NCBI RefSeq assembly: GCF_000236905.1
Contig: NC_016520.1
Coordinates: forward strand, 558,001-622,000
Reading direction: 5' to 3'
Length of the DNA stretch: 64,000 nucleotides
Source of the DNA: Tetrapisispora phaffii CBS 4417
Lineage: Eukaryota > Ascomycota > Saccharomycetes > Saccharomycetales > Saccharomycetaceae
The notes under the pieces are model-generated. The model was not told the origin of the DNA. It worked only from the letters and a program-made list of their open reading frames with translations, and made no database searches. The translations under genes and the position numbers were made by a program. Positions 8,643 through 20,000 of the stretch are shown piece by piece. Positions within the stretch are counted from its first letter, which is position 1, and every line of letters begins with the position of its first letter.

Positions 8643-11120
8643 ATGACAAGTGATAGATTGAGATACGTCGACTCGATATTATCTAACAAAGCTCCAAATG
8701 AAGCTCTTGAAATTTTACGCTTGAGAACATCTGAGGCAAAGCTAATTGACAAAGAATTTTATAATGTTATGAATGATTACCAAAAGATAAGAGAGAATTA
8801 TAATTCTCAATTATCACAGCTTCTTAAAAAATACGAGAATAAAGCTGATCTTAAAATGGTTATTAATGAAAAATTAGTTAGTGAAAATGTTTTAAGTGCT
8901 TCAGAACTCAATGAATATGAATATTTTCCAAATGTAAGCACCGATTTAATGAATCTATGGAAATTATTCTTGAATGAATTGAAAAATGAGTATAAAAGCA
9001 ACGAAAGATTAAATCATTTGATCAATGAAGAATCCTTGAGACCTTTAAGAGTTTTTTCTGAAAGGGATTCTAATTGGAATAAGAGCAGAAAATTGTATTC
9101 AAGTTTGTCAGCAATGAAAGAAAATAATAACAATGAATTTTCTGATAACTGGAATTCAAAAGGCCCATATATCTATGAATTATTTGAAACTATAGATTTT
9201 GACCATTTAGCAAACATCAAATCATCTATTATAAGATACCAAACAAATTATAATGATTATCTAGTAAATGCAACCAAACATAGTGAAAAACCATTGTCAT
9301 CTTATTCGGATTATGACCCTTCAAAGGAAATCGATAGATTTGCGTCAGAAGCTTCAAACTTTGATTTTAAATTTATTTCGTCAAACAATAGTCCTAGTAA
9401 ACCCATGAAGAAAAGGAGCACTTTTGGAAATCTAACTTCTAGGTTGCATTCGTCATCAACATTGAACTATAATGAACTAATGAACAACGAATTCTCAGAT
9501 TCAACAAACAATATGTCGTTGAAAAATAATAAGAAAGGTGATAGCAGATTAAAATCAACAATGGGCTCAATTTTTGGCAGAAATAAGAATAAGACAACTA
9601 ATCAAAATTCATTAAATAATGAAAAAGACGTGAGAATTGATACTGTGGAAGAAGACTTCAATATTAACCAAGCTGTCAGATCTTCATCAAGACGTGCAAC
9701 AACAAATTCAATAAAACCAGAATATTTTAAAAGGGGCTCTTTTAGTAGCGACAATATAGATAGCGCAGAAGATCTAAATAATAGATCAAGTTCTAGACCA
9801 CACAGCCGGATGAACAGTACTACTACCGATTTCCGTAAGTCGGCAAGTAAACGTAATAGTATATATAATAGCCTAAAAGAAACAGATGATAACGCATCTC
9901 CCTTTGCGGACCAACCACCGGTACAGGATGAAAATAATTCACAATTACATTCCGATTCTTCATCTAATAGTAACAAAATTTCTCATCTCTCCATGTATCA
10001 ACCTCCACTAAAACCACTTCCTAGAACTGTTAAAACGGAGCCAATATTACCAAGCTTTGGTAACATGGCAATAAATTCAAACATTGTTCCTCAACAACAA
10101 CAACAACTAACTAATGGAAAATCTTTATTTTCAAATGTATCAAATTTTAATATGCCTCATGTTCAGTCGACTATGACAAGCCCATTCCAGCAACCACCCC
10201 AAGCAGCTGGAGTACACCAACCTGTACCAGACTTATTTTCTCAAGTAACAGGTGAACTTCAGACTTTAGATCCTCAAACAACTGGTCCATTAGCATCTAT
10301 GCAACAAGGGCAATCTGTTTTTCAACATTCATCTGATAAGACAGTTTATGGTTTGAGTGCAAGTATAGCTGAGGTGATTAATGCCAAGTTTAGAGAAGGA
10401 ATACTAGTCGAGTCAGAAGTTATTGGTGAAATTGCTTTCAGTTATGTACCTAACTATCATGCGAATAGTATTCCAGATTACATTAATTTAAGAATTAAGA
10501 ATTCCTCGAATTTTGATAAAACTATATTAAATCAAGGATACATCGAAAAAATTAACAACGAGGACTATAAACTATATCCAAACTTTATAGAATCAAAAAC
10601 ATTAGGTGGATTGAAGTATACGATCAAACCTGCCGAAGCACCAATTATAATATTACCTGTTTGGAATTTTGAAATACATCAAGCGAGTGTAGTGTTAACC
10701 TTAAAGTTGTCTCCAGACCTATCACCAAGTGTTCAAAAATTAGTATTAGAGGATGTCACAATATTTGTAACAGTAGATGGTGCAGAAACTGTTTCTGCGT
10801 TATCAAAACCACAGGGGACATTCAATAAAGAAAAGAAAAGAATCACTTGGAGATTCACAGAGCCATTAGTTTTACACAGAAATTCGGAAGAAAGGTTAAT
10901 TGCCAGATTTATGACTAATGGGTTAGGTATAGAATCAACCAAAGGAATATCTGCTAAGTTTACTATTCGTGAAAATACTCATCAAAATATTGCAGTCGGC
11001 AGCGCTCTAATAATTGAGTCAAAAGAACATGATGAAAAGAACCCATTTGGTAGTCCATGGAAGAGTATTGATACTACAAGAACATTGACCGCAGGAAACT
11101 ATATAGGTTTATCTATTTGA
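8643..11120 (+). CDS. SYP1: Syp1, F-BAR and mu-homology domain endocytic protein
   Basis: Early endocytic adaptor of the FCHo family that marks sites of clathrin-mediated endocytosis and also affects septin organisation. The 825-residue protein has an N-terminal F-BAR-type helical region (about 1-250, starting MTSDRLRYVDSILSNKAPNE), a Ser/Asn-rich linker with a short polyGln run at about 480, and a C-terminal mu-homology domain from about residue 567 (VYGLSASIAEVINAKFREG) to the end. S. cerevisiae Syp1 is 870 residues. Its gene YCR030C lies beside RPS14A, so finding it in the RPS14-SWE1-GON7 neighbourhood matches the presumed ancestral gene order. Confidence 0.92.
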   Translation: MTSDRLRYVDSILSNKAPNEALEILRLRTSEAKLIDKEFYNVMNDYQKIRENYNSQLSQLLKKYENKADLKMVINEKLVSENVLSASELNEYEYFPNVSTDLMNLWKLFLNELKNEYKSNERLNHLINEESLRPLRVFSERDSNWNKSRKLYSSLSAMKENNNNEFSDNWNSKGPYIYELFETIDFDHLANIKSSIIRYQTNYNDYLVNATKHSEKPLSSYSDYDPSKEIDRFASEASNFDFKFISSNNSPSKPMKKRSTFGNLTSRLHSSSTLNYNELMNNEFSDSTNNMSLKNNKKGDSRLKSTMGSIFGRNKNKTTNQNSLNNEKDVRIDTVEEDFNINQAVRSSSRRATTNSIKPEYFKRGSFSSDNIDSAEDLNNRSSSRPHSRMNSTTTDFRKSASKRNSIYNSLKETDDNASPFADQPPVQDENNSQLHSDSSSNSNKISHLSMYQPPLKPLPRTVKTEPILPSFGNMAINSNIVPQQQQQLTNGKSLFSNVSNFNMPHVQSTMTSPFQQPPQAAGVHQPVPDLFSQVTGELQTLDPQTTGPLASMQQGQSVFQHSSDKTVYGLSASIAEVINAKFREGILVESEVIGEIAFSYVPNYHANSIPDYINLRIKNSSNFDKTILNQGYIEKINNEDYKLYPNFIESKTLGGLKYTIKPAEAPIIILPVWNFEIHQASVVLTLKLSPDLSPSVQKLVLEDVTIFVTVDGAETVSALSKPQGTFNKEKKRITWRFTEPLVLHRNSEERLIARFMTNGLGIESTKGISAKFTIRENTHQNIAVGSALIIESKEHDEKNPFGSPWKSIDTTRTLTAGNYIGLSI

Positions 11121-11421
11121 AAAGAAACGTTGTAACCTTTCCTGATCTTTTTTAGTACATACAATTATAATTAATAAATCCTGTATTTAGATGAACTGGA
11201 ATTACATTTACTGCGTATTTCGTTTCGAGTGATAGATATATTGCATAAAAAGAGCTAAGCGGGCGTAAAATAAAGTACCCATAAATTATAAAGTAATTAT
11301 AAATGCAATTTGCATTGCATCAAGTCGCACTATAACAGCAATCTTATACAAATCAAAGGTGTTAAAATTTAGAAACATAACACCTTTATTGTGAGAGAGC
11401 CAAAAATATACAAAAATAGAA
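11121..11421 (+). other. Intergenic region SYP1/GON7
   Basis: Short promoter region of GON7. It contains a 15-base palindrome (AATGCAA 11302-11308, TTGCATT 11310-11316) and a perfect 10-bp inverted repeat close to the start codon (11355-11387). Confidence 0.6.
11355..11387. repeat. Inverted repeat before GON7
   Basis: AAAGGTGTTA (11355-11364) and TAACACCTTT (11378-11387) are perfect reverse complements separated by 13 bases, ending 34 bases before the GON7 ATG. It could be a hairpin in the 5' leader or a dyad protein-binding site. Confidence 0.85.
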
Positions 11422-11745
11422 ATGTCATTGCCTTCTGCTTTATATAATTCTAAAACATTTGGTGAGAAAAAATTTGAAGTTGATCCTTCAAAGCCTCAAT
11501 ACCAGACAACAAATGGTGCAACTACCGGTCCAAGTGAACATGTTCTTAATGCAGGCCAAGTAGATATAGATAGGCCTTCCGAACCAAAATTGAAAGAAGA
11601 CAATTCTAACCAAGTAACATACTTGAGTAATTTAAGATGCCAATTAACCGGCTTACAAGATGATATTAATGTGTTTTTAACTGAAAAGATGGAATTAGCA
11701 AAGGGAAAGAAAATAAAAGTAGCATCAAATAAAGATACAGATTAA
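11422..11745 (+). CDS. GON7: Gon7, KEOPS/EKC complex subunit
   Basis: Small fungal subunit of the KEOPS complex, which makes the t6A modification of tRNA and affects telomeres and transcription. The 107-residue product keeps the recognisable Gon7 segments TTNGATTGPSEHVLNAGQVD, PSEPK and LRCQLTGLQDDINVFLTEKM. S. cerevisiae Gon7 has 123 residues, so the acidic C-terminal tail is shorter here. The start ATG follows an A-rich leader. In S. cerevisiae (YJL184W) it lies two genes away from SWE1; MNN5 and ATG36, which would lie between, are absent here. Confidence 0.9.
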   Translation: MSLPSALYNSKTFGEKKFEVDPSKPQYQTTNGATTGPSEHVLNAGQVDIDRPSEPKLKEDNSNQVTYLSNLRCQLTGLQDDINVFLTEKMELAKGKKIKVASNKDTD

Positions 11746-12812
11746 AATACTTTTTCCCAATACGATGTTACATTTCTTGGCAATTCTGCCCAATATAACT
11801 TCTGTTTAGATCAATTGAAATTCATAGCCGTAGTCAGCGTTCATAATGGAGTGACCTCATTAAGCATTGTTCATAACATTTTTCAATTTAATCAAAATAT
11901 GTACCATCGATTGTGTACGTTGATTTAAGCAATGTTTCATATGAGATAGCGCATAACTCATTTCCTTAGCATGCGGTAGGTTTCTTCCAAAATACATTAT
12001 TATAACATCAACATTATGTTATTTACTTAAATGGCAAACCATAAATCTATTACTATTCTTGTATCATACAAGTAGACATTTTTGGCGGATATTTATGGTT
12101 TAGTAACTTACTTATATAGATCGATATATATTGTAACGAGAGAAACTGCAAAATAATAATTATTTAATAAAGTTTGTTTATGTTAGTTCCCAAAGTAAAA
12201 GACACTCGTACGCAAACCGGTACAGATTATGCTAGTTTACTATTCGCTTGCATTGTATATGTGTCTAATAATATTAAGGACATTTAACTATTAATTCAAA
12301 TCTCTAAAGAATAAATTATAGTCATGATTATCGCCATTATTATGAGTTAATAGAGTTGCAATGCAAGCCCTCTCTATATCTGAGTTCTCCTATGTATACA
12401 TACTGTCCCTCACTGTCCTCTGTTCCTTTGTTCGACATATAATCCTAAAATGGAAAACTTATTTCAAGGTCATCGCATTTCGCCAAACACGTAAAACGCG
12501 AAATCAATTTTACGTGAAACACGAAACAAGACAACATTTTCTTTGTGAGTTAATTGTATGTGGGGCTACACAACTATGAACTTATATCATATTCTAGTTC
12601 ATTGAACAGCATTCAAATTCATTATATACGTTGCCCAATTCCATTTTTTTTCATCATAGAAAAAGAAAATTTCCATCTGATGATGCTATAGAATATCGTT
12701 ATATATATCACTAAGGGTTAAAAAGACATTTATTAAAGATTCGAAAGCTGAATTAGTAATGCCCAAATAAAAGACTAAAGAGGCCGAAATATTATTGAGC
12801 GTTAACGACACA
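11746..12812. other. Intergenic region GON7/RBH1-like
   Basis: About 1.1 kb without a credible gene. It holds two SBF-type motifs (12497-12503 and 12520-12526). The open frame at 12361-12579 overlaps these motifs and has no recognisable protein features. MNN11 (YJL183W), expected here by S. cerevisiae order, is absent. Confidence 0.6.
12497..12526 (+). promoter_or_regulatory. SCB pair upstream of RBH1-like gene
   Basis: CGCGAAA (12497-12503) and CACGAAA (12520-12526) both match the SBF consensus CRCGAAA exactly, about 290-315 bp before the start codon. S. cerevisiae YJL181W is described as cell-cycle regulated and as a target of Mbp1, so the sites fit the family. Confidence 0.55.
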
Positions 12813-15482
12813 ATGAGTTCCAGACATGAAGAAGAGCTTACTGCCTTAGCACAGTTACTAGCCTTATGCGAATCGCATAGGTATGTTTCAAGATTTGACC
12901 CAATGTTGCATATTGTCAACCAATTAAAACATATCGCACTTGCATCAAGTTATCTAATAGAAAATTATAAGAGGCTGCCTTCATTTCCAGCAGATAATAT
13001 TATTTATGATAATGCAATAATCAAATTCATGAACATGAATAGAGTTCTAGAAAGTTACTCAAATATATTAATGACCAGCATAAATCTGATATTTGACTAT
13101 AACATAAGCACATTTAGATCAATAAAACAGCGATCGTTTATCCAGTGCATATTAACAGTCCTTTCTAGATTAGAAGTATACAATAATACCTATGGAACTC
13201 GATTACCAAGTTCTCTAAAATATATTATTAATGAATTCAAATATGAGTTCGAGAAATGTTACAGAGATGCAAGCTTGAACATTATAAAATTTAATCAAAC
13301 AATAGATCTGACATCATTCACAAATAATATTATAACCAGTCCTTCTCTCACCAAGGAAAATATAATAAAAAGAGAAAATTTTAAGTTAACCTCATCGAAA
13401 CTGAACATTCATAACCTGCCGGTGGAAGTCTGTTTACTTGACAGCAAGCAATTCACAATTTTTAAAATCAATAAGTGCTCACTATTATCAACTGCTGAAA
13501 AAATCTTAGATAACTTATTAAACAATGAAGTAGATTTATCAGATATTGGTAGAACACTATTATTCCCTGTAATTAGATCAACAGATTTACGAATTATAAA
13601 AGGAACCTTCAATTCATTAATATTTGAAACTAATTCTGGAAATGGACTACAGTTTGAATTGAAGGCTATCAATGTTGAACATTGGGAATCATATTGGAAA
13701 CATTATTTTTACAATTATTTCCAATATAGTGATCACAAGAATAATTTTAAAGTCGCGCCAGCGTCTCTTATGAATACACCAAATACTAAATTTTATGAAA
13801 AATACAACAAGTTAAAACATCTAAAAGAACATAATATGGTACAAGGAATTGGGATATCACTAGAATCCTCACACACTCAAAAAAATGGATTGTCACCTTT
13901 ATATAGTAACTACAAAAACTGCAAAAGTTTATCTTCACTGCATCGCTCCAAACCTTTGTCAATCTCTTATTCAAGTTCATTATCAAGCAATCAGCAAACA
14001 AGTCCGACAATTCAAACATCAATGGAATTGCCATCGCCACAAGATGATTCATTGGAAAGCATAACAATCATGAGTTATGATAAATTAAAAGAATTCGATG
14101 AATCTATTAATGTATTACTATCCCCTAAAGAGGAGTATAATAAAGCCCAAAATATTCGAAGCGTTTCCAGTTCATGTTCTCTAGAAAGAATCGATAGCAA
14201 TAATATAATTGAACATACTGCCGAAGAAGTATATTACGCATCCAGCATAATATCCTCCGAGAGTATAGGAAATTCATATACTAGCTTGACAGACAATAAA
14301 ATTGATAGTAAAAACAACAGCTTTATGATTGATTATGATAAATCATTTTTGACAGATACAAAAAAGTATGAACCAAATTTTTATTCAAAAAAGAAATCTA
14401 CTTCCTTATTGAGTTTCTTCAATTCTAAAAAGAATAAGAAGAATTTAGCTATTGATACCTCACCAATTTCTAACGACGATAATTCTATCATCAGCAGTAG
14501 TACATCTACATTTTTTACATTCGATTCAACTGAGAGCCCCTCGTCTACGAATGCTGCAACACCGGTTCAGAATAGAAACATACAATCATTTGAAATATTG
14601 GAGTATTTTAATCCAAAAAGGCACACAGAGACATTTAATAGTGAAGGTTGTATATTGACAATGTGGAATAAGAATCGCTGGCAAAATATTTTAACAGATT
14701 TATTCACTATAAATATATTTACTACTACATCAAATTTGAATTTCCTACTATTGCAAGAAATCGTGATAAACACTGCTCCATCAGGAAAGTTACTACTTGC
14801 GCTTGATTCAAATTGTAGATTTTTCAAATCAACAGCAAAGGATATCCAAATTAGATGTACCAACAAAAATGTTATTAAGAGTTGTGCATCTATTTCTGAC
14901 AACTGTACTTTCACCATTAGATGTAATAACTCTGATCTTTTATTAAATGCATTAACGAATTGTCTAAAAATCTCGAAACCATCCACACCTAATGAAGCAA
15001 AACTAACAACTTCTCATACTTTGAATACCATATCAACTACCTCTTCTTCATTTTTTAGTAGGATCAGTCCTACTTCAAGAAATACAAATTATAGTACAGA
15101 CTCAAAATCTGAAAATGAAGATTTGATAGATCTTGATTTAAAATTATTAAAATCTCGAAAATTATTATCCCTTATTAAGGTCAAACATCACACATATAAT
15201 AATATTAACAATTTATGGGAATTTAATTCTATAACTCACTTATCCATTTACAGTCAAGAATATGAGAAGGAGAAAATTGCTTTGAAGTTTCAGACTCAAA
15301 GCGATATAACCGATATCGAATCTAAAAGCAATATGTCCAATCTATTTGTGTCTTATATCGACGATGTCAAAAGGCTTGGAAGAACTGGTATATCTCTAAT
15401 TGATTTTGCAACAAACCGCAAAGAATTATTCGAGTTCCAAAATAATATAGTAACAAACGACGTTTATAGTCAAATTTTATGA
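12813..15482 (+). CDS. RBH1: RBH1/RBH2-like protein of unknown function
   Basis: Homologue of S. cerevisiae YJL181W/YJR030C, identified from the N-terminal segment HEEELTALAQLLALCESHRY and from its place next to ATP12. Function is unknown; a PH-like fold has been noted for the family. The protein has 889 residues: a helical N-terminal region (about 1-150), a possible PH-like region at about 200-315, a Ser-rich, probably disordered centre (about 350-600), and a C-terminal half with a second folded region. The open frame reaches back six codons to a TTG at 12795; the ATG at 12813 is chosen. SBF motifs upstream suggest G1 expression. The choice between RBH1 and RBH2 rests on synteny. Confidence 0.75.
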   Translation: MSSRHEEELTALAQLLALCESHRYVSRFDPMLHIVNQLKHIALASSYLIENYKRLPSFPADNIIYDNAIIKFMNMNRVLESYSNILMTSINLIFDYNISTFRSIKQRSFIQCILTVLSRLEVYNNTYGTRLPSSLKYIINEFKYEFEKCYRDASLNIIKFNQTIDLTSFTNNIITSPSLTKENIIKRENFKLTSSKLNIHNLPVEVCLLDSKQFTIFKINKCSLLSTAEKILDNLLNNEVDLSDIGRTLLFPVIRSTDLRIIKGTFNSLIFETNSGNGLQFELKAINVEHWESYWKHYFYNYFQYSDHKNNFKVAPASLMNTPNTKFYEKYNKLKHLKEHNMVQGIGISLESSHTQKNGLSPLYSNYKNCKSLSSLHRSKPLSISYSSSLSSNQQTSPTIQTSMELPSPQDDSLESITIMSYDKLKEFDESINVLLSPKEEYNKAQNIRSVSSSCSLERIDSNNIIEHTAEEVYYASSIISSESIGNSYTSLTDNKIDSKNNSFMIDYDKSFLTDTKKYEPNFYSKKKSTSLLSFFNSKKNKKNLAIDTSPISNDDNSIISSSTSTFFTFDSTESPSSTNAATPVQNRNIQSFEILEYFNPKRHTETFNSEGCILTMWNKNRWQNILTDLFTINIFTTTSNLNFLLLQEIVINTAPSGKLLLALDSNCRFFKSTAKDIQIRCTNKNVIKSCASISDNCTFTIRCNNSDLLLNALTNCLKISKPSTPNEAKLTTSHTLNTISTTSSSFFSRISPTSRNTNYSTDSKSENEDLIDLDLKLLKSRKLLSLIKVKHHTYNNINNLWEFNSITHLSIYSQEYEKEKIALKFQTQSDITDIESKSNMSNLFVSYIDDVKRLGRTGISLIDFATNRKELFEFQNNIVTNDVYSQIL

Positions 15483-15683
15483 GTTAAATGCTATATTCAC
15501 TCTGTGATCTCGAAGTTAAATATAATCATAGCATTGAAGAGAACTATACAATTAAAATATGTACATAAAAATTTAAAATAGTATAGAATTCTTAGATAAC
15601 TGTATACACGCAGATAGCATTGTAGTGAGTCTTACTATTTACAGGAGCAATGATATTCGGCATGAATAATCAAATAAATATTC

Positions 15684-16664
15684 CTATTCTTTGAATGCGA
15701 CAATAGATGCTGCCGTAATATTCCTAAAGATATCACGTTTATTAACATCATGAGTGTCTTCGACTTCACCCCATCTTTCAGTTTGAAATATAGTTTCCAA
15801 TGTGGAATATCTTATAATATCTTCGGTGGTATGAGAAATGCCTAGTTCACTTGATCCATTTGTTTTATTCAAAATAACTAAAATACCACAAATAAAAGAC
15901 TTTGTTGTCAATACTACTTTCTCAAAAATAGCTAAATCCCAATATGATAAGGATCTCAGATAATTTGCAGCAGCTTCTCTAGTATCTTTATCTTGCTGAT
16001 TACCACGTAAACCGTGTAGATCTGAATCCAAAACGTTTAGCTTGATAGACTTTTTAGAGAGTTTTGATAAAAACCTTTCAATTTGCTCAATTATTGGAAG
16101 ATACAATTTATCTTGCTCTTCCCTTAGTTTACCTTCAAATTCTTTCCTTGGAGAAAATATTAATAATGTATCAGTATCTAAATACCTTAAAGTATCCGAA
16201 ATCATTTTCTCCAGATTACCGTTATACTTTTCAATAGCATCGGCATCACCTTCCAAATGTAGTTTCTCAAGATCGATGCAACGTGAAACTAATGATGTTA
16301 ATGGTAATGAATATTGTCTAATAGAAAGTGACGGTAGGTTTTTCCATTCATTCATCAATAAATATGCTAGCATTTTTCGTGAAGAGTCCACCGCTAATTT
16401 ATTGCCTAATGGTGTATTAATGGTTCTTCCATCCAATTGAATCAATATATTATTATTGATCAGATCATTTTTTATAGATACTTTATCCCAAAATTTCGTT
16501 AAAGTTTTTGATAATCTATTTGTTTCTGTGACAGTATTATTCTCTAAGGTTGTATCAATACCCAAAGGCACAGAGGATCCAATATGACTAGTGCAGCTTA
16601 GGTATCTCAAGCTGCCCAGATTTTTCAATACATTTCTAATCAAAGGTCTGCTCTTAGTTAACAT
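15684..16664 (-). CDS. ATP12: Atp12, assembly factor for mitochondrial F1-ATPase
   Basis: Mitochondrial matrix chaperone that binds the F1 alpha subunit during assembly of ATP synthase. The 326-residue protein is close to the S. cerevisiae length of 325. It begins with a basic, hydroxylated presequence-like stretch (MLTKSRPLIRNVLKNLGSLR) and has the Atp12 hallmarks QLDGRTINTPLGN and a conserved LTSLVSRCIDL segment. It is convergent with the RBH1-like gene, as YJL180C is with YJL181W. Confidence 0.93.
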   Translation of the reverse strand: MLTKSRPLIRNVLKNLGSLRYLSCTSHIGSSVPLGIDTTLENNTVTETNRLSKTLTKFWDKVSIKNDLINNNILIQLDGRTINTPLGNKLAVDSSRKMLAYLLMNEWKNLPSLSIRQYSLPLTSLVSRCIDLEKLHLEGDADAIEKYNGNLEKMISDTLRYLDTDTLLIFSPRKEFEGKLREEQDKLYLPIIEQIERFLSKLSKKSIKLNVLDSDLHGLRGNQQDKDTREAAANYLRSLSYWDLAIFEKVVLTTKSFICGILVILNKTNGSSELGISHTTEDIIRYSTLETIFQTERWGEVEDTHDVNKRDIFRNITAASIVAFKE

Positions 16665-17045
16665 TATATATATCTAAATCCATACACTCTTTTATTAGAT
16701 TGAACTTAAGATGTATAAGTGCTTTTATTTGGAACTTTACATCTTTTTTCTTTTATATATATAAAGGTTCCCAAATTATAGGTCAATGTTAACAATTACT
16801 CTTCCGCTTTCTTTCATGAAAAATTGTTTCGAAATTAAAAAATAACAGAATCGTAAAATACTTATTAAATATTATTTGTACGTGGTCTATAAAATATTAC
16901 AATTGTATATAGATAATCTTATATAAAAATATAGCAAAACTAATAGTATATCAATAATCAAAATCAAGAATTTGTTTATGCAATTATTTTTCACTTTTCT
17001 TTAAATAATGAATCCATTGATATTAAAAAAGTAAATACAATATTT
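16665..17045 (-). other. Promoter region of ATP12
   Basis: AT-rich spacer between the ATP12 start and the SWI3 stop, both on the minus strand. PFD1, ATG27 and RPL17B, which lie between these genes in S. cerevisiae, are absent. No further feature seen. Confidence 0.55.
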
Positions 17046-20000
17046 TTAGGCTGACCAATACCTATAAGATTGTGGGGAAGCTAGCGATACCGGTTTGAAA
17101 TTTTCTATCGAACCATGTTTATTCTTTACATTTTTATCATCATTAGTGATTGATTCATCATCTTTCGATGATTCATCTCTTGAACCAAATGAAATAACAG
17201 GTGGATTCGACAAAGAGGCTTTAATATCGTCTAATATTGTTACTAATTTTTCTGAATCTTCACCAAGTTCTGTAAGCTCAACTAGTTCATTAAATTTATT
17301 ATAAACAGACATGGAATGTTTTGCTAATGAGAGTTTTTGTAGAAATATTTCTTCTTGTTGAACCTGTAATGCCTTTTTTTCCAATTCAAGAGATTTTTCA
17401 ATATTATCAAGCAATTTTAGTTTCATATCAACTTTCTCCAATTGTGAGGCAATAAGTTGATTTGAAATGGAATTTAATTTCCTCTCTTCATGTGTTTTAA
17501 AAATATGAGAACGGATACCAACGGATGCTAATGCAATTTCTGAACCTTCATTTACTGATCCACTAGTATCATTATAGTTTTCCTTAACTTGTTCCGATGC
17601 TGCTTTTTCTTCTTCTTCCTCCGCAATTTTAGTGATTGCTCTATTTGTCATACTTTGAACTACGCTTGGATTAACCAAACCAACTAAAAATGCAATGGTT
17701 GACAATATTGGATTATCAGCCTTGGAAAATGGTAAATGAGGAGCAAATTTTATAGGACCTAGGTCACTTTTATCAGCTCCATTCATTTCATTATACAAGT
17801 ACTTATCTTCAATTGGCAATTGAATGAATTTCAATATACAATGTTCTGGCGTTTTATTTCCTACTCCTTTAGCGATCTTATACCAGTCAACACCATATTT
17901 TTGAATACCATTTAATAGAGCTTTCAATTCATCCTTTGTCCAAGTAACAGGATTTTTGCTGTTAATATTTTCAACTTCATCTAATATTTTTGGTCTTTTA
18001 ATTAACCTACCTGAAACCAAACTATCCTCAGCACCCGTAGGAGATTGAATTTTATTTTCAACAAGGCTTTTATTCGTTTCATCAGAGAAGTCAGTGACCT
18101 CATCAAATTTTCTCTTTGCTTCAGATAAATATTTCCCTAGACCTGGAGAGTTTTCATCTAAATCCATCATTTTTTTCAATTTTACCATGTCTGGTAACTG
18201 TACGGACGGCTTATAGCTTTCAAATGGAAATAAACCTTTTGGCGCATCATGGGAAACTTTATATAATTTTGTTAAAGGTGGCTCGAACGGTTTTGGCAGT
18301 AGTTCAGCTGCTACTTGATAGTTAATCAAACCCCATTTCATCAAAAACTTATGAACCCTAAATAAAGCTGCCGCATCACCAGATATATTTCTTCTAGCTG
18401 CTGTCACAGTAAAATATTCATTTGGATTAATCCTATATGTGTTTACCATGAAATTACGATATTTCACATAAACCTGTGGAGTTTTCGAAGCAATTCTTTT
18501 TGTAAAGAATTCTGGCAATGATTTTTTTTCAAGTGCATTAATTTTGTTTAAATCGAACCATCTTGAGTAGCTTGGAATAACTATTTTATGAGATTGTGGT
18601 ATATACAATTTTTCAGCTTCAGAACGCTTATCTTTACTAGGATCTTCTTCATCCTTAGAATTTTCATTAAACATATCGACATCATCATCATCATCATCTT
18701 CGTCGTCTTCTTCCTCTTGATCATTAGCCTTATTTTGTTCTTCTTCAGAATGATTTGCATCAGTTTCTACAACGTTATTGTCAATTATGCCATCATTTTT
18801 GACTGGATTTGGACTTTTAGAATTCATAGCATAGGTGTCTAGTTTTCTCTCTAAACCATCTTCATTTTGTTTATTATTTTGGGTATCAAATAAGTGAGTT
18901 TCATCCTTAGAAGCCACATCAGGACTTTCACTATTATTTTCGTTATTTTTAAGAACAGTTTGTCCAAAATGTTCATTATTTATTTTATCGCCTATTTCTT
19001 GAACTGATACTTCAGATACATCCTTTTGTTGAGTTCCGTTTGTAATTTCATGTGATTCAACTGTATCTTTATTCTGAGTTTCATTTGCAACATCATGTGC
19101 ATCATCAATATCTTTATCTGCAGTTTTTTCGGAATGTTCGAACGTGGTATGATTGTTTACTTCTGGCACAGCTGTAATATCATTCGAAGCAGGATAATCA
19201 ATATCATTTTGGGTATTATCTTGATTCAGTATAAGCTTATCTGTCTCCACATTTGGTAACATTGCTGAATTTGTTAATTCTGTGTCTATTTCGTTGGATT
19301 TTGGTTCTTGACCGGCAGCTTGCAAGTCAATGCTATCATCATTAATCTGCTCTCGTATGTCATGTGATTTCAGCTCAGATTCGGATTGAGATGCATTCTC
19401 ATCTTCATTTTGATATTCATTTTTTTCTGCATTTTGATATTCATTTCCAGTTCTATTCTCCTTTTCATCTTCATCTTCAACGTTATTTTGAAGTTTATCT
19501 TGAAAGCCTTTGCGTTCTTGTTCAATTTGAAATGAATCTTCTAATTTTTCTTTCTCATCGAAGTTTAGTGGTTCTATCTCTTGTTCTTGTTGCTGTAGAT
19601 CTCCTTCCTTTTCAGATTCGTTGCCATTTTGATCATCTTGTGATTCTCCATTGCTTTCATTTTGAATATTTTCTAACTCTTTAGCATTATTGTGTATGTC
19701 GACACTGTCATCTTGATTATCACCTCCGTTAATATTTTCTTTATACTCCGCATCCCTTACAAAATCATTATTAGCTTCTTTAGATTCTAAGTTTTTCTCA
19801 TTTGAATCATAATCTTTCTCATTCTCCTTGTTATCAACACCTTGTACAGCTTGAACATTACTTTTATTATCACTTTCAATAACTTCACCTTCACCAGCAT
19901 CAACATCCATACTATCATGCCCATTTTCAAGACTCACGTTACCTAATAACTCATCGTCTGCGACATCCATATCCATTTGATCCTCAACTCCATCATCATC

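Noticed and set aside
12361..12579. Open frame upstream of the RBH1-like gene
   Set aside because: No recognisable domain, and it overlaps the two SBF motifs of the promoter.
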